From Actinomadura citrea (GTDB lineage Bacteria; Actinomycetota; Actinomycetes; Streptosporangiales; Streptosporangiaceae), in contig NZ_JACCBT010000001.1 of the NCBI RefSeq assembly GCF_013409045.1, forward strand, positions 2,728,001 through 2,792,000: a DNA stretch of 64,000 nucleotides, read 5' to 3'. A program made the translations under genes and the position numbers. Below the pieces are notes generated by a model that saw only the letters and a program-made list of their open reading frames with translations, made no database searches and was not told where the DNA came from. Of this stretch, positions 1 to 9,600 are shown in pieces. How positions within the stretch are numbered: position 1 is the stretch's first letter; the number at the start of each line of letters is the position of its first letter.

Positions 1-663
1 GCCGCCCTTGCCGTCGTCGACGGCGACCTCGCCGGCGTTGCCCCACACGAAGCTGAGCAGCGCGTTGGTCTGGTCGCTCGGGATGCCGATGCCGGGGACC
101 TTCTTGGAGCCCTGCACCTTCTTCGCGGCGGCGGTCAGGTCCGCCCACGTCTTCGGCGGCTGGATGCCGAGCTCCTGGAACCAGTCCGTCCGGTACCAGA
201 CGCCGCGGACGCCCCCGTACCACGGCACCGCGTAGGTCTTGCCGTCCGCGGTGTCGTTGCCGAGCGCGGTCTTGTTCAGCGTCTTGCCGTCCGCCCAGCC
301 CGTGAACTGGTCGGTGATGTCGGCCAGGCTGCCCTGCTCGATGTGGGACTGGACGTCGGTGTTGCCGAGCTCGGTGACGTCGGGCCCCTCGCCGCCGGCC
401 GCCGCCTTCTGGAACGTCGTGGCGACCTGCGGCCACGGCACGTACTTGACCTGGACGTCGGTGTTCGGGTGCTTCTGCTTGAACTCGGCCTCGACCCCGT
501 CGAGGAACTTGGTCTGCTCGGGCGTGCCGTCGCCCATCATCCAGACCTTCAGCTGCGCCGGGTCCTTGCCGTCGCCCGCGTCGCCGTCCTTCTTGTCGCC
601 GCCGCAGGCCGTGGCGGCCAGGGCGATCGCGGCCGTCACGGCCGCAACCTTCATGTACTTCAC
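1..663 (-). CDS. Sugar ABC transporter substrate-binding lipoprotein (partial)
   Basis: Extracellular solute-binding protein (family 1, sugar type), cut by the left window edge so only the first 221 residues are visible. It starts at GTG 663, chosen because AAAGGA lies about 7 bases upstream; ATG 654 is an in-frame alternative. A lipoprotein signal runs to a lipobox ending ATAC (about residue 20), followed by an acidic/lysine linker. The body has the usual order: a first strand around LKVWMMG, then PWPQVATTFQKA, a GPDV motif and AVPWYGGVRGVWYRTDWF near residues 145-165. It should present a sugar to a membrane permease pair outside the window, to the left. It diverges from the ROK regulator, which suggests sugar-responsive control of this transporter. 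The sugar cannot be named from sequence. Confidence 0.9.
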   Translation of the reverse strand, partial: MKYMKVAAVTAAIALAATACGGDKKDGDAGDGKDPAQLKVWMMGDGTPEQTKFLDGVEAEFKQKHPNTDVQVKYVPWPQVATTFQKAAAGGEGPDVTELGNTDVQSHIEQGSLADITDQFTGWADGKTLNKTALGNDTADGKTYAVPWYGGVRGVWYRTDWFQELGIQPPKTWADLTAAAKKVQGSKKVPGIGIPSDQTNALLSFVWGNAGEVAVDDGKGG

Positions 664-852
664 TGGGGGTTCCTTTCCGGCATCGCCTCGCGCGGCCTTG
701 TGGCCTGCGGTGCGAGTGGAGACGGCGCGGACCCTTTAGGGTCCCAGCCATGCCCCTCTCGCGTTCGCATCGCTCGCGGGCGCCCTGCTCGCCAGTCCGC
801 GCTCTGCGGCGCGCCCCCGACCCGGGGTACCGTGCCGGTCGGCGCTTGGGCG

Positions 853-880
853 TAAACTAACAAGAAACTTTCCTAAACAA
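853..880. promoter_or_regulatory. Candidate ROK-family operator
   Basis: The 254-base gap between the sugar-binding protein and the ROK gene is GC-rich except for an AT-rich patch here. The core is an imperfect palindrome AAGAAACTTTCCT (862-874), of the form ARGAAAnTTTCYT, flanked by TAAAC on both sides. Actinobacterial ROK regulators often bind sites of the AGGAAA-TTTCCT type, so I infer this is the shared operator of the divergent pair. The site ends 37 bases before the ROK start codon. The remainder of 664-917 shows nothing else convincing. Confidence 0.55.
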
Positions 881-917
881 AACTCCTCGTTAGCGGATTG
901 AGACATCAGGGGTCAGA

Positions 918-2141
918 ATGGCAAGACGCCCGGGAACGCCGAGACTGCTGCGTGAGCTCAACGACCGCGCGGCACTGGACCTGCTCGTCGGGCAGGGACC
1001 GCTCACCCGCGCGCAGATCGGCGAGCACACCGGGTTGTCGAAGGTGACCGCGTCCCAGCTGCTGTCCCGGCTGGAGGAGCGCGGGCTCGTCTCGGTGGTG
1101 GGGGAGCAGGCCGGGGGACGGGGCCCGAACGCCGCGCTCTACGCCGTCGTCCCGTCCAGCGCGTATGTCGCGGGCCTGGAGGTGGGGCCGGACGGGGTCA
1201 CGGCCGGCGTCGCCGACATCACCGGGCAGATCGTCGCCCAGGTCACCGTGGACCCGAACGGCGCCGACGATCCCGTGAAGATGGTGCACAGCGCCGTCGT
1301 CAAGGCGTGCCGCTCGGCCAAGGTCGCGGTGTCGAAGCTGAGCGCGTTCGTCATCGGGACGCCCGGCGTCGTCGACCCGCGCTCCGGCGACGTCCAGTTC
1401 TCCTTCGACCTGCCCGCCTGGCACGAGGGCGTCCTCGCCGCGCTGCGCACCGACCTGCGCCGCCCCGTGATCATCGAGAACGACGTGAACCTCGCCGCGA
1501 TCGCCGAGCGGGCCTACGGGGCGGCGCGCGACGCCGACGACTTCGCGCTCATGTGGTTCGACCGCGGCATGGGCCTGTCGGTGATGCTGGGCGGGCGGCT
1601 GCACCGCGGGCGGTGGGGCGGAGCGGGGGAGATCGGCTACCTGCCCGTCCCCGGGGCGCCGCTGCCGGTCGGGGACGCCCGGCGCGCCGCCCAGGACGAG
1701 GGCGTCACCGAGTCGACGACCTGGGGCATCCCCACCCTCGCCGGCGGATACGGGGCCCTGGTGGGCGCGGACGCGGTCCGCGCCCTCGCGCACGAGCACG
1801 GCTTCACCGAGCCGACCGCCGTGGACTGCGTCCGCGCGGCGGCCGACGACGAGGACCGCGGCGGGGCGTTCCTCGACGAGCTCGCCGACCGCATCTCCTA
1901 CGGCGTGACCTCGGTCAACATCGTCCTGGACCCGGGGCTCGTGGTGCTGTCGGGAAGCCTCGGCCGGGCCGGCGGATGGCCGCTGGCCACCCGCATCGAG
2001 TCGATCGTCGGCCGGATCAGCCCGACCCGACCCGCCGTCGCCGTCACCGGTGTGAAGGGCGACCCCGTCCTGCGCGGCGCCCTGCACGCGGCGCTGGAGC
2101 AGGCGCGCGACGACGTCTTCTCGGCCGCGGGGGCATCGTAG
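918..2141 (+). CDS. ROK family transcriptional regulator
   Basis: 407-residue repressor of the ROK (NagC/XylR) type. Residues about 15-75 form a winged helix-turn-helix (LTRAQIGEHTGLSKVTASQLL). The rest is a sugar-kinase-like fold with a TPGVVDP motif, the IENDVNLAA segment and a GRWGGAGEIGYLP stretch near residue 235. The C-rich zinc motif of classical ROK kinases (CxCGxxGC) is absent, so catalysis is unlikely and a ligand-sensing role fits better. ATG 918 has only a weak GGGG Shine-Dalgarno. It is transcribed away from the sugar ABC lipoprotein, and the palindrome in the gap suggests it controls that transporter and itself. The gene ends just before a strong hairpin. Confidence 0.9.
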   Translation: MARRPGTPRLLRELNDRAALDLLVGQGPLTRAQIGEHTGLSKVTASQLLSRLEERGLVSVVGEQAGGRGPNAALYAVVPSSAYVAGLEVGPDGVTAGVADITGQIVAQVTVDPNGADDPVKMVHSAVVKACRSAKVAVSKLSAFVIGTPGVVDPRSGDVQFSFDLPAWHEGVLAALRTDLRRPVIIENDVNLAAIAERAYGAARDADDFALMWFDRGMGLSVMLGGRLHRGRWGGAGEIGYLPVPGAPLPVGDARRAAQDEGVTESTTWGIPTLAGGYGALVGADAVRALAHEHGFTEPTAVDCVRAAADDEDRGGAFLDELADRISYGVTSVNIVLDPGLVVLSGSLGRAGGWPLATRIESIVGRISPTRPAVAVTGVKGDPVLRGALHAALEQARDDVFSAAGAS

Positions 2142-2161
2142 GAAGGCGCGTCCGCGAAAGC

Positions 2162-2196
2162 GGAAGCGCCTCCGCCCGGCGGGCGGAGGCGCTTCC
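2162..2196. terminator. Strong hairpin terminator, probably bidirectional
   Basis: Perfect inverted repeat: GGAAGCGCCTCCGCC (2162-2176) pairs with GGCGGAGGCGCTTCC (2182-2196), extended by one C-G pair around a GGC loop. There is no long T tract. It sits 20 bases after the ROK stop and 24 bases beyond the stop of the small minus-strand gene, so it can end both convergent transcripts. Confidence 0.75.
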
Positions 2197-2219
2197 CGAT
2201 CGCGCGGTGGTCCGTTCCC

Positions 2220-2354
2220 CTACTTGGCGGGCGCCGCCGCGACGGCGACCTCCGGATGACGCCGGGGGTCGTTCAGCGCGCGGTCGATGACGGTCTGGCT
2301 GATGATCTGACGCTTGCGCCGGAGAGCGGCGGCCTTGCGTGCCGTAGGTGTCAT
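2220..2354 (-). CDS. Small basic hypothetical protein
   Basis: Putative 44-residue protein starting at ATG 2354 (MTPTARKAAALRRKR...). It is rich in Arg/Lys in the first half and ends in an Ala-rich tail. No known domain is recognised. An open frame continues upstream on the same strand, but that part is antisense to secA2 and is not considered coding. A GGAACGGGG stretch about 8 bases upstream could be a weak ribosome-binding site, and the gene is followed by the 2162-2196 hairpin. Position between ROK and secA2 suggests a stand-alone gene. It could be a non-coding artefact; only conservation in relatives would decide. Confidence 0.4.
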   Translation of the reverse strand: MTPTARKAAALRRKRQIISQTVIDRALNDPRRHPEVAVAAAPAK

Positions 2355-2588
2355 GCCGAAACCCCGTTCCGCGGTGACGCTTTCCCCTTGGCCACCGCAA
2401 ACCCCGTGATGCAGCCATGCTCTCAAACGAAAGGGCTGGAGGGGATCCGCCCAAGGAATGAATTCGAGGTCAGACCACCAGCGGAGGCCCGCCCCGGACA
2501 TCCGCGGGGCGGCCGCGCTGAGATCATGGGAACGCCGACTCCTGCCCGCCCGTTGGGGGAACCGTGAGTGACGAACCGAGGGGACGTC

Positions 2589-4922
2589 ATGGCGCTGCGT
2601 GACCGGCTGCGGCGCCTCGTCCAGAAGCCCGGAAGCGTCGATCTGGCGCCGCTGCGCGCCCTGGTGGACGAGGCGGCGACGCGCGAGTCCCGCGTCCGGG
2701 AGCTGCCGGACGCGGAGCTGACCGCGGCCGCGTCCGCCCTCCGCGAGAAGGAGGACCTCGCGGAGCTGTGCGCCCTCGGCCGGGAGGCCGCGCGCCGGGC
2801 GCTGGGGGAGCGGCCCTTCGACGTGCAGCTCGTCGGGACGCTCGCACTGCTGTCCGGGCACGTCGCCGAGATGGCGACCGGCGAGGGCAAGACCCTGGCG
2901 GGCGCCCTGGCGGCGGCCGGGTACGCGCTGCGCGGCCACCGGGTCCACGTCATGTCGGTCAACGACTACCTGGCGCGGCGCGACGCCGAGTGGATGGGCC
3001 CGCTCTACGCGATGCTGGGCGTCACCGTCGGCTGGGTCGGCCAGTCGTCCACGCCCGCCGAGCGACGCGAGGCCTACCGGGCGGACGTGACGTACGCGCC
3101 GGTCAGCGAGGTCGGGTTCGATCTGCTCCGGGACCGGCTCGCCACCGGCGCCGCCGCCCGCGTGCTGCCCGAGCCGTCCGTCGCGCTGATCGACGAGGCC
3201 GACTCGGTGCTGGTGGACGAGGCCATGGTCCCGCTCGTGCTCGCGGGCGCCGACGACTCGGGCGGCGCCGACCCGCAGCACGCCGACCTGGTCCGCCGGC
3301 TGCGCCCCGGGCTGCACTACGCCACCGACGACGAGGCGCGCAACGTCCAGCTCACGGCCACCGGGGCGCGCGAGGTGGAACGCGTCCTCGGGCTCGACCT
3401 CTACGCGCCGGAGAACCTCGCCGTGCTCACCGCGGTGAACGTGGCCCTGCACGCGGAGGTCCTGCTGCACCGCGACGTGGACTACATCGTCCGGGACGGC
3501 GCGGTGAAGCTGGTCAGCGAGTCGCGGGGCCGGGTCGCCCTGCTGCAGCGCTGGCCGGACGGCCTGCAGGCGGCGGTCGAGGCGAAGGAGGCACTGGACG
3601 CCTCCCCGAGCGGGGAGATCCTCGACTCGATCACCGTGCAGGAGCTGATCGGGCGCTATCCCGTCCGGTGCGGCATGACGGGCACCGCGATGGCCGTCGC
3701 CGGGCAGCTGACCGAGTTCTACTCGCTGCGGATCGCGGTCGTCCCGCCGAACCGGCCGTGCGTTCGCGAGGACGAGCCGGACCGCCTCTACGCGACCGTC
3801 GCCGACAAGGAGGTCGCGATCGTCGAGGAGATCGCCGCCGCGCACGCCGGGGGCCGCCCGGTGCTGGTCGGGACGGGCGACGTCGCCGAGTCCGAGCGGC
3901 TCGCCCGCCGCCTGGCCCGCGCCGGGCTCGACCGGGTCGTCCTCAACGCCAAGAACGACGCCGAGGAGGCCGCGATCATCGCGGAGGCGGGCGCGCACGG
4001 CGCGATCACCGTCTCCACGCAGATGGCCGGCCGAGGCACCGACATCCGGCTGGGCGGCAGCCCCTCGCCGTCCGCACCGGGCACGGCCCCGGCGGAGCGG
4101 GACGGCACCGACCACGACCGGGTCGCGCGGGCCGGCGGCCTGCTGGTCATCGGGACGGGCCGCTACCACAGCAGCCGCCTGGACGACCAGCTCAGGGGGC
4201 GGGCAGGACGGCAGGGCGACCCCGGCGGCTCAGTGTTCTTCACCAGCCTCCAGGACGACCTCGTCACCCGCTACGCGCCGGACGAGGAGTCGAAGGCGTC
4301 CACCGGCGACGAGGGGCTCATCACCGACAAGGGCGCGCACTGGATCGTCGGCCACGCCCAGCGCGTCGCGGAGGGCGTGGACCTGGAACTGCACCGCAAC
4401 ACGTGGCGGTACAACCACCTGATCGGGCTCCAGCGGCGGGAGGTGCTCGCCGAGCGCGACGCCGTCCTGAACGGCGACGCCGCCGACCGGGCCATGGCGG
4501 CCGACGCCCCGGAGCGGCACGCCGAGCTCACCGCGATCGCGGGCGCGGACGCGGTGGCCGGCGCCGCGCGGCAGATCGTCCTGTACCAGCTGGACCGCTG
4601 CTGGGCCGAGCACCTGGCGTTCCTCGCCGACCTGCGCGAGGGCATCCACCTGCGGTCGCTCGGCCGCGGCCTGGACCCGCTGATCGAGTTCAACCGGGAG
4701 GCCGTCCCGGCGGGCAAGCGGCTCCTGGCCGACGCGCGGAAGCGGTCCGCGGCCGCCTTCGAGGCCCTCACCGCCTCGAAGGACGGCGTCGACCTCGACT
4801 CCGCCGGGCTGAAGCGGCCCTCGGCGACCTGGACCTACCTCGTCCACGACAACCCGTTCGGGTCCCTGGACGAGCGGGCCCTGCGCGGGCTGATCGCCAT
4901 GTTCAGGGGCCGGCGGCGCTGA
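2589..4922 (+). CDS. secA2: Accessory Sec translocase ATPase SecA2
   Basis: 777-residue SecA paralogue that would drive export of a subset of proteins through SecYEG at the membrane. Walker A is MATGEGKT (95-102), the DEAD box is at 202-205, the helicase motif VI region reads GRAGRQGDPGG, and the C-terminal helical scaffold (WIVGHAQRVAEGVDLELH...) is present. It is shorter than housekeeping SecA (about 900+) and lacks the C-terminal Cys-rich zinc/SecB-binding tail, which is why I call SecA2. I place the start at ATG 2589, which has GAGGGGA 5-6 bases upstream; an in-frame ATG at 2568 has no good site. Its last 20 bases overlap the convergent TetR gene. No SecA2 substrate or accessory SecY is nearby. 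Confidence 0.9.
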   Translation: MALRDRLRRLVQKPGSVDLAPLRALVDEAATRESRVRELPDAELTAAASALREKEDLAELCALGREAARRALGERPFDVQLVGTLALLSGHVAEMATGEGKTLAGALAAAGYALRGHRVHVMSVNDYLARRDAEWMGPLYAMLGVTVGWVGQSSTPAERREAYRADVTYAPVSEVGFDLLRDRLATGAAARVLPEPSVALIDEADSVLVDEAMVPLVLAGADDSGGADPQHADLVRRLRPGLHYATDDEARNVQLTATGAREVERVLGLDLYAPENLAVLTAVNVALHAEVLLHRDVDYIVRDGAVKLVSESRGRVALLQRWPDGLQAAVEAKEALDASPSGEILDSITVQELIGRYPVRCGMTGTAMAVAGQLTEFYSLRIAVVPPNRPCVREDEPDRLYATVADKEVAIVEEIAAAHAGGRPVLVGTGDVAESERLARRLARAGLDRVVLNAKNDAEEAAIIAEAGAHGAITVSTQMAGRGTDIRLGGSPSPSAPGTAPAERDGTDHDRVARAGGLLVIGTGRYHSSRLDDQLRGRAGRQGDPGGSVFFTSLQDDLVTRYAPDEESKASTGDEGLITDKGAHWIVGHAQRVAEGVDLELHRNTWRYNHLIGLQRREVLAERDAVLNGDAADRAMAADAPERHAELTAIAGADAVAGAARQIVLYQLDRCWAEHLAFLADLREGIHLRSLGRGLDPLIEFNREAVPAGKRLLADARKRSAAAFEALTASKDGVDLDSAGLKRPSATWTYLVHDNPFGSLDERALRGLIAMFRGRRR

Positions 4923-5475
4923 GCCGCCGGGGGACGAGCGCCTCGGCGGCGGCGCGGGCGGAGGCCGCCGCGTCACGGACGCCCGCGACGCTGAACGCGA
5001 CGACCGCCCCCTCGTGCAGCATGAGCAGCTGGTCGGCCAGCACGCCGTCGCCCACCAGGTCCGCGTAGAGGGCGCGGACCCACGCCTTCTGCTCGGCGGC
5101 CAGCCCGTGGACGGGGTGGGACGGATCGGGCAGCTCGGCGCAGGCGTTCACCATCGAGCAGCCGCGCCCGGACTCGGTGGCCAGCCACTCTCCGAGGGCG
5201 TCGAACGTGGCGAGGACCCGGTCGCGGGCGCCCGCGACCTCGGCGAGCCGGCCGGTCGTGAAGGCGCGCCACCGCTCGTCGCGGGCCCGCAGGTAGGCCA
5301 GGATCAGCGCGTCCTTGGAGCCGAACCGGTCGTAGACGGTCTTCTTCGTGACGCCCGCCTCGGCGGCGATCAGCTCCATGCCGACCGAGCCGATGCCGCG
5401 CTCGTAGAAGAGCTCGCTCGCGACCTGGAGGACCCGCCGGGCGGCGGGGGTGAGGGGCCGGTCGTGCACGGGCAT
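4903..5475 (-). CDS. TetR family transcriptional repressor
   Basis: 190-residue TetR/AcrR protein. The N-terminal helix-turn-helix is clear at residues about 9-55 (ASELFYERGIGSVGMELIAAEAGVTKKTVYDRFGSKDALILAYL). The C-terminal ligand domain has a single Cys pair region (GRGCSMVNACAELPDP), a feature of the AcrR-like subgroup. It is divergent from the DMT-type exporter at 5564, and the 88-base gap contains a near-perfect operator, so it most likely represses that exporter and itself. Its 3' end overlaps the secA2 stop convergently by 20 bases. Confidence 0.9.
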   Translation of the reverse strand: MPVHDRPLTPAARRVLQVASELFYERGIGSVGMELIAAEAGVTKKTVYDRFGSKDALILAYLRARDERWRAFTTGRLAEVAGARDRVLATFDALGEWLATESGRGCSMVNACAELPDPSHPVHGLAAEQKAWVRALYADLVGDGVLADQLLMLHEGAVVAFSVAGVRDAAASARAAAEALVPRRLSAAGP

Positions 5476-5503
5476 CGCGGCTCCTTCCGCAGGGTGACCT
5501 CAA

Positions 5504-5552
5504 GTATACATCCCGGTGTGGTTACCTTGTAGGTATACCGGTATGTATACCT
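5504..5552. promoter_or_regulatory. Divergent TetR operator with nested palindromes
   Basis: AGGTATAC (5531-5538) and GTATACCT (5545-5552) form an inverted repeat separated by six bases. A second perfect 10-bp palindrome ATACCGGTAT (5535-5544) is nested in it, and another GTATAC lies at 5504-5509. The cluster sits between the TetR start (5475) and the exporter's GTG (5564) and ends beside its GGGAGG ribosome-binding site (5555-5560). Known TetR architecture supports autoregulation; binding itself is inferred. Confidence 0.7.
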
Positions 5553-5563
5553 AAGGGAGGATC

Positions 5564-6649
5564 GTGGACATCCGCCGATCGAACGCCCTGCTGGGCGCCG
5601 CGTTCGTCGTCATGTGGAGCTCCGGGTTCGTCGGCGCCGAGCTCGGCACGCGGGGCGCGCCGGCGAGCGCGCTGCTGGCCTGGCGGTTCATCATCGGTGC
5701 GGGCGTGCTCGGGATGTGGCTGCTGTGGCGGCGGCGCCGGATCCCGCCCCGGGACCTGGCCCTGCACGCCCTGATCGGGACGCTGGGACAGGTCGGCTAC
5801 CTCTCCGGCGTGTTCCTCGCCGCCGAGCTCGGCGTGGTGGAGGGGATCAACAGCCTGATCACGGCGTTGCAGCCGCTCGTCGCGGTCGCGCTCGCCGGCC
5901 CCGTGCTCGGCGAGCCCGTCGGCCGCCGCCGGCTCGCCGGATTCGCCGCCGGGCTCGGCGGCGTCGCGCTCGTCGTCGGCGGCGACCTGAGCGCGGACGC
6001 TCCGGCCTGGGCGTACGCGCTTCCGTTCGCCGCGATGCTCTCCCTCGTCGGCGCCACCCTCGTGGAACGTCGCACACGCCCCTCGCTGGAGCTTCCGGAG
6101 GCCCTGGCCGTCCAGGCGGGCGTGAGCGCGGTGGTGTTCTCGGGCTTCGCCGGTGTGGACGGCTCACTGGTCCCGCCGGCCGATCCCGTGTTCTGGACGG
6201 CCATCGCCATCCTCGTCGTGCTGGCGATGTTCGGCGGCTACGGGCTGTACTGGGTCAACGTCCGGCGGACGGGTGTCGCCCGGGTGTCCGCCCTGCTCTA
6301 TCTCACGCCGCCCACGACGATGCTGTGGGGCTGGCTGATGTTCGGCAGCACGCTCACCCTGCCGTCACTCCTGGGCATGCTCGTGTGCGCCGCCGCCGTG
6401 ACCGTGGCCCTGCGGGCCCCGGACGGTCAGGAGCGCAGCCGCAGCCCGCGCGGCGTGGGATGGAAGCCCGCCGACTCCAGCGCGGCGGCCAGCGGGGAGT
6501 CGCTGATCGCCTCGCCGTCGGCGCGCTCCACGGTGAGCTTGCCGAGCGCCCCCTCGCGGACGGACAGGGCGAGGGCGTCGACGGCGGGTTGCAGGACGTC
6601 CGGGTCGTCGTCCCAGGTCAGGAGCGTCCGCCCGCCGCGTTCGACGTAG
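5564..6649 (+). CDS. DMT/EamA family exporter with antisense C-terminal extension
   Basis: Drug/metabolite transporter-type permease of the inner membrane. The first ~287 residues have the ten-helix EamA duplication: LLGAAFVVMWSSGFVGAELG opens repeat one, and a GVARVSALLYLTPPTTMLWGW stretch near residue 245 is the signature of repeat two. The GTG at 5564 follows GGGAGG by 3 bases. Family members end near residue 285-300. Here no stop is met and the frame continues 74 codons into the antisense of the lhr 3' end, giving 361 residues with a Ser/Arg-rich tail (EURSRSPRG-like composition) that looks non-native. It is likely repressed by the divergent TetR at 4903-5475. Substrate unknown. Confidence 0.85.
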   Translation: MDIRRSNALLGAAFVVMWSSGFVGAELGTRGAPASALLAWRFIIGAGVLGMWLLWRRRRIPPRDLALHALIGTLGQVGYLSGVFLAAELGVVEGINSLITALQPLVAVALAGPVLGEPVGRRRLAGFAAGLGGVALVVGGDLSADAPAWAYALPFAAMLSLVGATLVERRTRPSLELPEALAVQAGVSAVVFSGFAGVDGSLVPPADPVFWTAIAILVVLAMFGGYGLYWVNVRRTGVARVSALLYLTPPTTMLWGWLMFGSTLTLPSLLGMLVCAAAVTVALRAPDGQERSRSPRGVGWKPADSSAAASGESLIASPSARSTVSLPSAPSRTDRARASTAGCRTSGSSSQVRSVRPPRST

Positions 6650-9600
6650 AGGACCAGGCGTCCCTCGACCAGCACGACGAGCGCGCCGGCCTTGCGGCCC
6701 GGCTTGTGGCCGCTGGCGACCTCGTCGGCGCGTTCCGGCCAGGGTAGGGCGGCGCCGTAGGGGTTGGCGGGGTCGGCCGCGGCCAGGACGAGCGCGCGGA
6801 CCCCGGGTTTGCGGGGCGCCTCCCAGAGGGCGGAGATGTCGTCCGGTGCGGAGGCCGCCGGGCGGAGCGCGCGGAGGCGGTCGACGGCCCCCGGCAGCGC
6901 GAACTGGGCGGCTCCGAGGCCCTCGACGAAGTAGCCCCGCCGGCAACGCCCCGTCTCCTCGAACGCGCGCAGGACCGGGTAGACGGCGGAGAACCCGCCA
7001 GGGGTGCGTTCGGCCGCGACGGCGCCGCGGATGACGATGCCGTACCGCTCCAAGAGCGCCTCGGCGAGGGCGTGCGAGCGCAGGGTCGCGGTGGGCTCGC
7101 GCTCGGGGAGCGGCCACCAGCGCCCGGCGACCGTGGGCGGGCCCGTCCGGGACGGCAGGACGGGACGTCCGCGCCGCGTCGTCCGGGAGCGGTGCGTCGG
7201 CCGTCCCGACCCGAGGGCGGACCGCAGCGGGGCCAGGGTGTCGTTGGTGAGGTGGCCGGCCCAGACGAGGTCCCACACGGCGGTGACGAGGTCGGCGTCG
7301 TTCGCGTCGGCCTGCTTGTTCACGCGGTCGGACAGCGTGCGGAAGAACAACGCGCCTCCGTCACCGAGGGCGTCGAGGGCGGCCTGGTGCACGGGCGTGA
7401 GCGTGATCTCGGCCGGGGCCGGCATGAGCAGCGGGGCGGTGTCGGCGAGGTACAGCGCCACCCAGCCGTCGCCGCCCGGCAGCCCTCCCTGGCCCGCCCA
7501 CACGACCTCGCCGGCCGACGTCAGCTCGTCCAGCATGGCCGGGGAGTAGCCGGGCACCCGCGACGGCAGGACCAGCGACTCCAGCGCGGACGCGGGCACC
7601 GCCGCGCCCTGCAACTGCTCGATCGCCTGGACGAGCGCGTCGATGCCCCGCAGCCGCGACCCGCCCGCGATGCCGTGCCAGGCCGGCAGGAACCGGCCGA
7701 GCGACTCCGGCGGGGACGGCTCGACCTCGGCGCGCAGGCGCGCCAGGGAACGCCGCCGCAGCATCCGCAGCACGCCGCCGTCGCACCATTCGGTCGTCAG
7801 CGGGCCCGCCACGGACCCGACCGGCAGGAACTCGCCCTCGACGACCCGGCCCGCGCCCGACAGCCGCCGCAGCGTCTCGACGACCACGGCGACGCCCAGC
7901 CCGAACCGCGCGGCGGCCTCGGCCGCCCGGAACGGCCCGTGCGTGCGCGCGTACCGGGAGACCAGGTCGCCGAGCGGGTCGTCGACCGGTTCGAGGAACG
8001 CCTCCGGGACGCCCACCGGCAGCGGCGCACCGAGCGCGTCCCGCAGGCGGCCGGCGTCCTCGATCGCCGCCCAGCGCTCCTCCCCGGCGATCCGCACCCG
8101 GATCGCCCGCCGCGTCGCCTCCAGCTCCGCCAGCCACCGCGACACCTGGACGAGCACCGCGCCCGGGACGGGATCGCCCGCTGCGGCGGCCTCTGCGTCA
8201 CCGGCCGTGGCGGCGCTCTCGTCCGGTTGGGCGCCAAGGCCCGCGGGCAGTGTGCGCTCGGCGGCTTCCGCCGTGCTCAGGGGGCCGAGGGCGCGCAGGA
8301 GATCGGCGACGCCCTCCATGTCGCGCGCACGGCGGTCGGCCGCGAGGCGCTGGAGCTCGCGTTCGGTCTCGGCGACGGCGTCGGGATCGAGCAGCTCGCG
8401 CAGATCGGCCTGGCCGAGCAGTTCGGCGAGGAGCGCCGAGTCGAGCGCGAGGGCCTGGGCGCGGCGCTCCGCCAGGGGCGAGTCGCCCTCGTACATGAAC
8501 GCGCCGACATAGTGGAACAGCAGGGAGCGCGCGTAGGGGGACGGCTCGGAGGTCTCCACCTCCACCATGCGGACCTTGCGTCCGGACATGTCGCGCATGA
8601 GCTGGACCAGGCCCGGGACGTCGAACACGTCCTGCAGGCACTCGCGCATGGTCTCCAGCACGATCGGGAACGACGGGTACTTGCTCGCCACCGCCAGGAG
8701 CTGCGCGGCGCGCTGGCGCTGCTGCCACAGGGGCATGCGCTTGTCGGGGCGGCGGCGGGGGAGCAGCAGCGAGCGCGCCGCGCACTCGCGGAACCGGGCG
8801 GCGAACAGCGCCGAGCCGCCCAGCTCGTCGACGACGACGCGCTCGATGTCGTCGGCGTCGAAGACGGCCAGGTCGAGGCCGGGTGGCTCGTCCATGTCCG
8901 GTATGCGGATGACGATGCCGTCGTCGGCGTGCATGGCCTGCGCGTCGACGCCGTACCGCTCGCGCAGGCGACCGGCGATGGCGAGCGCCCAGGGCGCGTG
9001 CACACGCGCGCCCAGCGGCGAGTGGACGACCATGCGCCAGTCACCGAGTTCGTCGCGGAACCGTTCGACGACCATCGTCCGGTCGTCGGGGATGTGACCG
9101 GTGGCCTCGCGCTGCTCGGTCAGGTACGAGACGAGGTTGGCGGAGGCCCAGTCGTCCAGGCCCGACGCGGTGACGCGTGCCTGCGCCTCCTGCTGGGAGA
9201 GCTCGGCCAGCTCCCGGGTGAAGGTACCGAGCGCGCGGCCCAGCTCGGCCGGACGCCCCAGCGTGTCGCCGTGCCAGAACGGCAGCTTGCCGGGCTGGCC
9301 CGGCGCGGGGGAGACGAGTACGCGGTCGGGGGTGATGTCCTCGATCCGCCATGAGCTCGCACCGAGGACGAACACGTCCCCCACGCGCGACTCGTACACC
9401 ATCTCCTCGTCGAGTTCACCGACGCGCGACGTCTTCTCGCCGACGAGGAACACCCCGAACAGGCCGCGGTCGGGGATCGTCCCACCGCTGGTCACGGCGA
9501 GCCGCTGGGCGCCCGGACGGTCGCGCAGCACGCCGGTCACGCGGTCCCAGACGAGGCGGGGGCGGAGCTCGCCGAACTCGTCACTGGGGTAGCGCCCGGC

